A DNA stretch of 5,673 bases from assembly GCA_019119145.1 (NCBI GenBank), contig DWXR01000092.1, positions 1 through 5,673 on the forward strand, written 5' to 3'. The notes under the pieces were generated by a model. That model had not been told where the DNA came from and searched no databases. It worked only from the letters and a program-made list of their open reading frames with translations. The stretch comes from Hominenteromicrobium gallistercoris. GTDB taxonomy: Bacteria; Bacillota; Clostridia; Oscillospirales; Acutalibacteraceae. Position numbers and translations under genes: made by a program. Below are positions 1 to 5,228 of this stretch, piece after piece (the first letter of the stretch is position 1; the number at the start of each line of letters is the position of its first letter).

Positions 1-1
1 G

Positions 2-211
2 CTGCACCTCGACTTCGCCGCGGCGCTGCAGCTCAACCCGTTCATGCTGTTCGCGCTCCCGCTGGCGGCCGTCTGGCTCGTGCTCGAGGCCGCGCGGTAT
101 ATTCAAGGTAAAAAGCCGCTGCTGTACCGACGCTGGGCCGTCGCGCTCTGGGCCGCCGTGCTCTGCGCCGCCGTCGTTTTCGCGGTCTGGCGTAATTTTC
201 CGGCCGCTTGA
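2..211 (+). CDS. DUF2752-like membrane protein, C-terminal fragment
   Basis: This open frame enters from the left edge and ends at TGA 209-211, giving 69 visible residues; the start lies outside the window. The visible part begins with LHLDFAAALQLNPFMLF. This resembles the segment of DUF2752 proteins where a short loop ('GDxxAAxxxNP') leads into a hydrophobic helix. Two hydrophobic stretches, about visible residues 13-31 and 45-63, look like transmembrane helices separated by a basic loop (YIQGKKPLLYRR). The cysteine-rich N-terminal motif expected in DUF2752 would lie upstream and cannot be checked. The function of the family is not established. The -35 box of the hydE promoter overlaps its last codons. 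The family call is from memory of the motif and is moderately sure; the coding frame itself is well supported by GC-rich third positions and length. Confidence 0.7.
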   Translation: MHLDFAAALQLNPFMLFALPLAAVWLVLEAARYIQGKKPLLYRRWAVALWAAVLCAAVVFAVWRNFPAA

Positions 212-236
212 CAAGCGTCGTACGGTGCGCTAAAAT
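208..236 (+). promoter_or_regulatory. Sigma-A-type promoter of hydE
   Basis: A perfect -35 box TTGACA (208-213) is followed after exactly 17 bp by TAAAAT (231-236), one mismatch from TATAAT. Transcription should begin near 243, leaving a leader of about 107 nt before the hydE ATG at 350. The -35 box contains the TGA stop (209-211) of the upstream membrane-protein gene, so the promoter partly lies within the preceding coding sequence. Confidence 0.8.
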
Positions 237-335
237 AAAACATATTAAAATGCTATGCTTTGTGCGGCGCAGGCCGCAAGGATAAAACCGAAGCACGGAC
301 CGCCGGCGCGGCGGGCGATGGCGGGCGGCCGGTGA

Positions 336-342
336 AGGGGGA
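336..342 (+). promoter_or_regulatory. Ribosome binding site that fixes the hydE start
   Basis: AGGGGGA lies 7 nt before the ATG at 350. The same frame can be extended upstream to a TTG at 260, but that codon has no purine-rich site in front of it. The extra 30 residues would also be a low-complexity, charged stretch with no match to HydE. The ATG at 350 is therefore preferred. Confidence 0.75.
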
Positions 343-349
343 GATCACG

Positions 350-1390
350 ATGACGGAAAATCTGGTGGAACAGCTTGCCGAAACGCGCAGCCTGACGGAC
401 GAGCAGTTCCGAACGCTGCTGACGACCGACCGGTGGGACGCGGACCTGTTTGCGGCGGCGGACCGCGTGCGCCGCGCGCAGTACGGCACGGATGTGTTTA
501 TCCGCGGCCTGATCGAATTCACAAACTACTGCAAAAACGACTGCTATTACTGCGGCATCCGGCACGGCAACCGCAAGGCCGCGCGCTACCGCCTGACGCA
601 GGAGCAGATCCTCGCCTGCTGCGCCGAGGGCTACGCGCTCGGCTTCCGCACCTTTGTCCTGCAGGGCGGCGAGGACCCGTATTTTACGGACGACCGCCTC
701 TGCGCGATCGTCGCGGCGATCCGCCGCAATCACCCGGACTGCGCAATCACGCTTTCGGTCGGCGAGCGCTCGCACGAAAGCTACAGGCGGCTGTTTGAGG
801 CCGGCGCGAACCGGTATCTGCTGCGCCACGAGACGGCCGACCCCGCGCACTACAGCCGCCTGCACCCGGCGAACCTGCGCGCGGAGAACCGGCAGGCCTG
901 CCTGTTCGACCTCAAATCGATCGGCTATCAGGTCGGCGCCGGGTTCATGGTCGGCTCGCCGTACCAGACGACGGACAACCTGATCGCGGACCTGCGCTTC
1001 CTCGAAAAGCTGCAGCCGGATATGATCGGCATCGGGCCGTACATCACGCATGCCGAAACGCCGTTTGCGGGGCAGAAAAACGGCTCGCTCGAGCTGACGC
1101 TGCGCCTGCTCGCAATCCTGCGCCTGATGTTCCCCTACGTCCTGCTGCCCGCGACGACGGCGCTCGGTACGATCCACCCCGAGGGCCGCGAGCTGGGGCT
1201 CAAGGCGGGCGCGAATGTCGTCATGCCGAACCTCTCGCCGACCGACGTGCGCGCGCTGTACGCGCTCTACGAGAACAAGATCTGCACCGGCGAGGAGGCC
1301 GCGCAGTGCATCGGCTGTCTGCGCCGCCGCGTCGAAAGCGCCGGGTATCGGATCGTCACCGCCCGGGGCGACGTGAAGCGGACAAATTGA
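350..1390 (+). CDS. hydE: [FeFe]-hydrogenase H-cluster radical SAM maturase HydE
   Basis: HydE is a cytoplasmic radical S-adenosylmethionine enzyme that works with HydG and HydF to build the diiron subcluster of [FeFe]-hydrogenase. It processes the iron-carbonyl-cyanide-cysteine unit made by HydG. The predicted protein has 346 residues, close to the usual 340-350. The radical-SAM cluster motif CX3CX2C is present as CKNDCYYC (C61, C65, C68) after IRGLIEFTNY. HydE hallmarks follow in order: VLQGGEDPY, LSVGE, RYLLRHETADP, GAGFMVGSPYQT, GIGPYITH, PATTALGTI and GANVVMPN. The C-terminal region keeps CX7CX2C (C312, C320, C323), the ligands of the optional second Fe-S cluster seen in the Thermotoga enzyme. 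BioB and PylB are relatives, but the LRHETA and PATTA(L/M)GT blocks fit HydE. The gene has its own promoter and terminator and no hydF or hydG beside it in this window. Confidence 0.95.
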   Translation: MTENLVEQLAETRSLTDEQFRTLLTTDRWDADLFAAADRVRRAQYGTDVFIRGLIEFTNYCKNDCYYCGIRHGNRKAARYRLTQEQILACCAEGYALGFRTFVLQGGEDPYFTDDRLCAIVAAIRRNHPDCAITLSVGERSHESYRRLFEAGANRYLLRHETADPAHYSRLHPANLRAENRQACLFDLKSIGYQVGAGFMVGSPYQTTDNLIADLRFLEKLQPDMIGIGPYITHAETPFAGQKNGSLELTLRLLAILRLMFPYVLLPATTALGTIHPEGRELGLKAGANVVMPNLSPTDVRALYALYENKICTGEEAAQCIGCLRRRVESAGYRIVTARGDVKRTN

Positions 1391-1400
1391 ACGGCACGCA

Positions 1401-1428
1401 AAAAGCGCGCCCGTGCGGACGCGCTTTT
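1401..1428. terminator. Bidirectional intrinsic terminator between hydE and the zinc-ribbon gene
   Basis: AAAAGCGCG (1401-1409) pairs perfectly with CGCGCTTTT (1420-1428) around a 10-nt loop. The A-tract on one side and T-tract on the other give a U-rich end in either direction. The hairpin begins 10 nt after the hydE stop and lies 45 nt beyond the stop of the convergent - strand gene, so it plausibly terminates both. On the + strand the T-run is short (TTTTCTGTG). Confidence 0.8.
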
Positions 1429-1473
1429 CTGTGTATATATGGATTTATGCAGGGCGGTTTGCCGGGCGGCGGA

Positions 1474-1935
1474 TCACCGCAGCAGGCGGAAGCGGCCGAT
1501 CACCGGCAGCTCGCGGGCCCTGCCGGTCGCGGCGTTGACGATGCCGAGAATCAGCAGCACGAGGAAGAACAGGGAGAATACCGCCGTGACGAGCGAAAAC
1601 ACGGCCGGAACGACGGAGAGGAAGCCGCCGAAGATGATGTTGAGCAGGTTGCGCAGGATGCGCACCGCGACCGAGTAGGCGATGGAGCAGAGCAGGAAGA
1701 CAAGCCCCTGGTTCGCGTGGAAGCGCGCGAAATAGGAATGCCGCGCGCCGAAGATCGGCACCAGAATCAGAATGCCGAGGTAGGAGAGCGCGGCGAAAAC
1801 GCGGTTGTCGGCGATGTCGCGCGGGTCATACTGGGCGGTGTAGTCGTTGGGCTGCACCGAAACGGTCGGCGCGCCGCAGACGGGGCAGCGAACCGCGTTT
1901 GCCGAAACGGAGCTGCCGCATTTTTTACAGTACAT
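1474..1935 (-). CDS. Zinc-ribbon, DUF4870-like small membrane protein
   Basis: The protein has 153 residues. It opens with a zinc ribbon, MYCKKCGSS...RCPVCG, with two CX2C knuckles (C3/C6 and C17/C20). A short polar linker follows. Residues 47-135 are a hydrophobic domain with probably three or four membrane helices (about 47-62, 76-93, 98-112 and 115-134). The block YFARFHANQGLVFL and the tail LGIVNAATGRARELPVIG match the pattern of DUF4870-type proteins, in which a conserved HxxQG follows the first helix. The zinc ribbon should face the cytoplasm. The start is fixed by AGGTGAT shortly upstream of the ATG on the minus strand. Molecular function is unknown; a sensory or scaffolding role would be a guess. 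It is transcribed alone, convergent with hydE and divergent from tRNA-Gly. Confidence 0.85.
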   Translation of the reverse strand: MYCKKCGSSVSANAVRCPVCGAPTVSVQPNDYTAQYDPRDIADNRVFAALSYLGILILVPIFGARHSYFARFHANQGLVFLLCSIAYSVAVRILRNLLNIIFGGFLSVVPAVFSLVTAVFSLFFLVLLILGIVNAATGRARELPVIGRFRLLR

Positions 1936-2007
1936 GATAAATCACCTTTTTCGGTTTTTGTCCGGGACGGCTTGCCGCGCGCTTTGGGCGCTGCGCGGGC
2001 GGGAAAA

Positions 2008-2032
2008 GGCGGTCCGCCTGCCGGTCCGGCAG
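2008..2032. repeat. Two abutting short palindromes at the start of the zinc-ribbon transcript
   Basis: GGCGGTCCGCC (2008-2018) and CTGCCGGTCCGGCAG (2018-2032) are each perfect inverted repeats around a single central base, and they share the base at 2018. They sit just downstream of the - strand -10 box (2038-2043), covering the predicted start of the zinc-ribbon gene's transcript. Each has the core GGTCC. The position suits an operator. They could equally be simple consequences of GC-rich sequence or form small leader hairpins, since on the - strand the second one is followed by TTTT. Confidence 0.4.
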
Positions 2033-2037
2033 TCCCT

Positions 2038-2066
2038 ATTATAGCGGCTGGAAGGCGCGGATGCAA
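2038..2066 (-). promoter_or_regulatory. Promoter of the zinc-ribbon membrane-protein gene
   Basis: Read on the - strand, TTGCAT (2066-2061) and a perfect TATAAT (2043-2038) are separated by exactly 17 bp. The -35 box is weak (TTG kept, the rest divergent), so activation or low-level expression is possible. Transcription would start near 2031, giving a leader of about 95 nt before the ATG at 1935. Confidence 0.65.
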
Positions 2067-2084
2067 CAGCCTGCGAAAAAAGTC

Positions 2085-2100
2085 AGAGAAAATTAAATTT
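2085..2100 (+). promoter_or_regulatory. AT-rich UP-element-like tract before the tRNA-Gly promoter
   Basis: The stretch AGAGAAAATTAAATTT ends 4 bp before the -35 box, at about -40 to -55 relative to the predicted start. It is strongly AT-rich in an otherwise GC-rich neighbourhood. Such tracts bind the RNA polymerase alpha C-terminal domain at stable-RNA promoters. The assignment is from position and composition only. Confidence 0.5.
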
Positions 2101-2104
2101 CCGC

Positions 2105-2133
2105 TTGACAAATCGAAAGGGACACGCTATAAT
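2105..2133 (+). promoter_or_regulatory. Near-consensus promoter of tRNA-Gly
   Basis: TTGACA (2105-2110) and TATAAT (2128-2133) are both perfect matches with a 17-bp spacer. Transcription should begin near 2140, about 19 nt before the mature tRNA 5' end. This is the strongest promoter in the window, as expected for a stable RNA. Confidence 0.9.
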
Positions 2134-2158
2134 AGTCAACGTTCCGAAAAACGAATAC

Positions 2159-2234
2159 GCGGACGTAGCTCATCTGGTAGAGCGCCACCTTGCCAAGGTG
2201 GAGGTAGCGAGTTCGAGCCTCGTCGTCCGCTCCA
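2159..2234 (+). tRNA. tRNA-Gly (anticodon GCC)
   Basis: The sequence folds into a full cloverleaf of 76 nt including an encoded CCA. The acceptor stem is GCGGACG/CGTCCGC (2159-2165 with 2224-2230), with discriminator T at 2231 and CCA at 2232-2234. The D arm is GCTC/GAGC with loop ATCTGGTA. The anticodon stem is CCACC/GGTGG with loop TTGCCAA, which places the anticodon GCC at 2192-2194. The T arm is GCGAG/CTCGT (one G-U pair) with loop TTCGAGC. U73 is usual for bacterial glycine tRNAs. GCC reads GGC and GGU; GGC is visibly the dominant glycine codon in the neighbouring genes. Confidence 0.97.
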
Positions 2235-2268
2235 AAAGCTGTGGATTTAAAGATCCGCAGCTTTTTTT
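2235..2268 (+). terminator. Intrinsic terminator of tRNA-Gly
   Basis: A 12-bp stem pairs 2235-2246 (AAAGCTGTGGAT) with 2253-2264, with one G-U pair and a 6-nt loop. It runs into seven T residues (2262-2268). It begins immediately after the encoded CCA, so the tRNA is transcribed as a single-gene unit. Confidence 0.92.
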
Positions 2269-2393
2269 GCATTTTGGCTTTGCCCGCGGCCCGTCCGGCT
2301 GCAGATGCGCCGCCGGATTGCCGGAAAAAGCTGGAATTTTGAAGGATTGGACCGACGAACATGCAAAAATGTCGGATTCCGGCGCCGAAGCGG

Positions 2394-2422
2394 TTGATTT
2401 TTTCCGCCGAAGGTGGTATCAT
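2394..2422 (+). promoter_or_regulatory. Promoter of the ATPase/2-oxoacid oxidoreductase operon
   Basis: TTGATT (2394-2399, 4 of 6) and TATCAT (2417-2422, 5 of 6) are separated by exactly 17 bp. The predicted start near 2429 leaves a leader of about 52 nt before the ATG at 2481. No other convincing promoter is visible between the tRNA terminator and this gene. The stretch 2269-2393 shows nothing else I can name. Confidence 0.65.
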
Positions 2423-2463
2423 AGTAAAACGTGCAGGAGCTTTCGCTGCTGCGCGGAAAACTC

Positions 2464-2471
2464 AGGAAAGG
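2464..2471 (+). promoter_or_regulatory. Ribosome binding site that fixes the ATPase start
   Basis: AGGAAAGG lies 9 nt before the ATG at 2481. The frame is open further upstream to an ATG at 2361. That ATG lies before the predicted promoter, and the added 40 residues would precede the natural first beta strand of the P-loop fold. Confidence 0.7.
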
Positions 2472-2480
2472 CGTGAACGG

Positions 2481-3152
2481 ATGAGCAGCAGGATTACGGT
2501 GGTCTGCGGGCATTACGGCTGCGGGAAAACAAACCTTGCGCTGAACCTTGCGGTCGAGGCGGCTTCAAAAGGGCGGCGCAGCGTCATCGTCGATATGGAT
2601 ATTGTGAACCCGTACTTCCGCTCCTCGGAATACGGCCCGTTCCTGGAAAGGCACGGCGTGCAGCTGATCGCGCCTGTTTTTGCAAATACCACGCTCGACA
2701 CCCCGGTGCTCCCGCCGGAGATCTACTCGATCTTCAGCATGGAGGACGCGGACGTGTTCATCGACGCGGGCGGCGACGACGTCGGCGCGACGGCGCTCGG
2801 GCGCATCAGCCGCGAGCTCGAGGCCGCCGGCTACGAGATGCTCTACGTCGTGAACCGCTACCGCATCCTCTCGACGAAGCCGGAGGAAACGCTGCCGCTG
2901 CTTAGGGAGATTGAGGGCGCTTCGCACCTGAAGGCGACGGCGGTCGTCAACAATTCGCACCTCGGCGTGGATACGACGCAGCAGACGGTGCTGGACGCCG
3001 TGGGCTTTGCGGAGGAATCGGCACGGCTGTGCGGCCTGCCGCTTCTGTATTCGACCATTCCGGACTTTGCGGCCGGGGAGGAGATCCCCGCGGGCTTCAA
3101 GGTCGTTCGGAGATATGTGCATTTCGTCTGGGAAGACGAAACGGATTTTTAA
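2481..3152 (+). CDS. ParA/MinD-like P-loop ATPase linked to the oxidoreductase
   Basis: The protein has 223 residues and the layout of a SIMIBI-class nucleotide-binding protein (CobQ/MinD/ParA-like). The P-loop near the N-terminus is GHYGCGKTN (G10-X4-G15-K16-T17). Next comes the switch-like VDMDIVNPYFR (D38, D40, N43, P44), then a Walker-B-like VFIDAGGDDVG (D95, D99), and VVNN (N157, N158) in the base-recognition position. The extra signature lysine of the deviant ParA/MinD Walker A is not at its usual place (H11). Cysteines are C9, C14 and C184; the CPXC of Mrp/Nbp35 iron-sulfur carriers is absent. There are no membrane segments. It is the first gene of the operon, 15 bp before the ferredoxin subunit. 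I recall similar ATPases beside such oxidoreductases in Clostridia, but the role is unproven; maturation of the enzyme is one possibility. Confidence 0.85.
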   Translation: MSSRITVVCGHYGCGKTNLALNLAVEAASKGRRSVIVDMDIVNPYFRSSEYGPFLERHGVQLIAPVFANTTLDTPVLPPEIYSIFSMEDADVFIDAGGDDVGATALGRISRELEAAGYEMLYVVNRYRILSTKPEETLPLLREIEGASHLKATAVVNNSHLGVDTTQQTVLDAVGFAEESARLCGLPLLYSTIPDFAAGEEIPAGFKVVRRYVHFVWEDETDF

Positions 3153-3167
3153 CTAGGAGGAAAAACG

Positions 3168-3374
3168 ATGGCAAGGATTATTGTGGACGAAAAAGTGTGC
3201 AAGGGCTGCTCCATGTGCATCAACGCATGTCCGAAGAAGATCATTGCGCTCGCGAAGGATCGCCTGAACGCGAAGGGCTACCACCCGGCGCAGCTGATCG
3301 ATGAAGCGGCCTGCGTCGGCTGCGCGGCGTGCGCGACCATGTGCCCCGATACGGCAATTACAGTTGAACGCTAA
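3168..3374 (+). CDS. 2-oxoacid:ferredoxin oxidoreductase, delta (ferredoxin) subunit
   Basis: This 68-residue protein is a small 2[4Fe-4S] ferredoxin. Its two cluster motifs are CKGCSMCINACP (C11, C14, C17, C21) and CVGCAACATMCP (C49, C52, C55, C59), with all eight ligands present. The linker DRLNAKGYHPAQLID is typical of delta subunits of 2-oxoglutarate and 2-oxoisovalerate ferredoxin oxidoreductases (KorD/VorD type) rather than free ferredoxins. It should carry electrons from the beta-subunit cluster to soluble ferredoxin. A strong AGGAGG lies 6-7 nt before the ATG. It sits between the ATPase (15-bp gap) and the alpha subunit (22-bp gap). The symbol is left blank because naming differs between schemes. 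Confidence 0.93.
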   Translation: MARIIVDEKVCKGCSMCINACPKKIIALAKDRLNAKGYHPAQLIDEAACVGCAACATMCPDTAITVER

Positions 3375-3396
3375 CAGGGAAAGGAATGTTTCATTT

Positions 3397-4452
3397 ATGG
3401 CAGAAAAGGTTTTGATGAAGGGCAATGAGGCGCTCGCCGAGGCCGCGATCCAGGCGGGCTGCCACCACTTCTTCGGCTATCCCATCACCCCGCAGACGGA
3501 GCTTGCCGCCTATATGGCCAAGCGCATGCCGAAAATCGGCGGTACATATCTGCAGGCGGAGTCGGAAATCGCGGCCGTCAACATGGTGCTCGGCGCTGCG
3601 GCGGCCGGCGTCCGCGCGATGACCTCCTCCAGCTCCCCCGGCATCAGCCTGAAGGGCGAGGGCATCTCCTACATGGCGGGCTCCGACCTTCCGGCCGTCA
3701 TCATCAACGTGCAGCGCGGCGGCCCGGGCCTCGGCGGCATCCAGCCGTCCCAGGCGGACTACTGGCAGGCGACGAAGGCGCTCGGCCACGGCGACTTCCA
3801 GATCCTCGTCTTTGCGCCGTCCACGGTGCAGGAGATGGTCAACCTCGTCTCCGACGCGTTCGACAAGGCCGACCAGTACCGCATGCCGGCGATGATCCTC
3901 GCGGACGGCATGCTTGGCCAGATGATGGAGCCGGTCGAGCTGCCCGAGAAGAAGGCGCAGGCCGCAATCGAAAAGCCGTGGGCTGCGTGCGGCCACGGCG
4001 GCAAGCGCCGTCACAACATCGTCAATTCGCTTTATCTGACGCCGAACGCGCTCGAGGACCTCGTGCGCGAGCGCTATGCGCGCTATGAGGTCATCAAGGC
4101 GAACGAGCAGCGCGCGGAGGAATACCGCACCGAGGACGCCGACCTGATCGTCGTCGCCTACGGCGCGTCGAGCCGCGTCGCGCGCAGCGCCGTCAACAAG
4201 GCGCGCGAGGAAGGCCTCAAGGTCGGCCTTGTCCGCCCGATCACGCTCTGGCCGTTCCCGACGGACGCGATCCAGCGCGCGGCAAAGCAGGCGAAGCAGC
4301 TCCTCGTTGTGGAGATGAGCATGGGCCAGATGGTCGACGACGTCCGTCTCGCCGCGAACTGCAGCGTGCCGGTCCATTTCTACGGCCGCACCGGCGGCAT
4401 CATCCCCACGCCGAAGGAAGTGCTCGGCGAAATCAAGAAACTCCTGAAATAA
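3397..4452 (+). CDS. vorB: 2-oxoacid:ferredoxin oxidoreductase, alpha subunit (VorB type)
   Basis: This is the 351-residue alpha subunit of a four-subunit enzyme that oxidatively decarboxylates a 2-oxoacid with CoA to give acyl-CoA, CO2 and reduced ferredoxin. The N-terminal pyrimidine-binding domain (about 1-180) shows GYPITPQTEL (YPITP at 28-32) and QAESE, whose E57 aligns with the glutamate that activates thiamine pyrophosphate. It also shows TSSSSPGISLK, NVQRGGPGLGGIQPSQ and LADGMLGQMMEP. The C-terminal transketolase-C-like domain (about 248-351) has RPITLWPFP, VVEMSMGQMVDDV and GRTGG. These blocks match proteins annotated as 3-methyl-2-oxobutanoate dehydrogenase VorB. The preferred substrate cannot be proven from sequence; 2-oxoglutarate or aryl-pyruvates remain possible. 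The ATG at 3397 is chosen because the frame upstream lies inside the ferredoxin gene. AAAGGA precedes it by 11 nt. Confidence 0.92.
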   Translation: MAEKVLMKGNEALAEAAIQAGCHHFFGYPITPQTELAAYMAKRMPKIGGTYLQAESEIAAVNMVLGAAAAGVRAMTSSSSPGISLKGEGISYMAGSDLPAVIINVQRGGPGLGGIQPSQADYWQATKALGHGDFQILVFAPSTVQEMVNLVSDAFDKADQYRMPAMILADGMLGQMMEPVELPEKKAQAAIEKPWAACGHGGKRRHNIVNSLYLTPNALEDLVRERYARYEVIKANEQRAEEYRTEDADLIVVAYGASSRVARSAVNKAREEGLKVGLVRPITLWPFPTDAIQRAAKQAKQLLVVEMSMGQMVDDVRLAANCSVPVHFYGRTGGIIPTPKEVLGEIKKLLK

Positions 4453-4472
4453 GGCGAAAGGACTGGAATAAA

Positions 4473-5224
<752 letters not shown>

Positions 5225-5228
<4 letters not shown>

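Noticed and set aside
249..259. Second possible -10 box (TATGCT, 254-259) upstream of hydE
   Set aside because: No -35 box lies at a suitable distance, and the TTGACA-17-TAAAAT pair is far better.
260..349. Upstream TTG start extending HydE by 30 residues
   Set aside because: There is no ribosome binding site before 260, the added residues do not resemble HydE, and a good site directly precedes the ATG at 350.
245..1177. Long open frame on the - strand opposite hydE (about 310 codons)
   Set aside because: It is antisense to a clearly identified HydE, rich in Arg/Ala/Val, and matches no family. It is a typical by-product of GC-rich codon usage.
350..1390. Biotin synthase (BioB) or methylornithine synthase (PylB) instead of HydE
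   Set aside because: These relatives share the CX3CX2C core, but the LRHETA, PATTA(L/M)GT and C-terminal CX7CX2C features agree with HydE.
1394..1416. Possible antiterminator pairing GCACG (1394-1398) with CGTGC (1412-1416), competing with the terminator
   Set aside because: Five base pairs are too few in such GC-rich sequence. The element is at the 3' end of hydE with no downstream gene on that strand to regulate.
1306..2250. Open frame on the + strand through the zinc-ribbon gene, intergenic region and tRNA
   Set aside because: It crosses a terminator, two promoters and a tRNA gene, and its translation is low-complexity and charged. It is not a plausible gene.
2269..2393. Possible riboswitch or small RNA between the tRNA terminator and the ATPase promoter
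   Set aside because: Only a weak dyad (CCGAC 2352-2356 with GTCGG 2371-2375, 14-nt loop) is visible, lying before the predicted transcription start. No known RNA motif is recognisable.
2361..2480. Upstream ATG start extending the ATPase by 40 residues
   Set aside because: It precedes the predicted promoter (2394-2422) and lacks a ribosome binding site. ATG 2481 has AGGAAAGG and begins right before the first strand of the P-loop fold.
3391..4377. Long open frame on the - strand opposite vorB (about 328 codons)
   Set aside because: It lies fully antisense to vorB, has biased Arg/Asp/His/Leu composition and no recognisable motif. The + strand protein is unambiguous.
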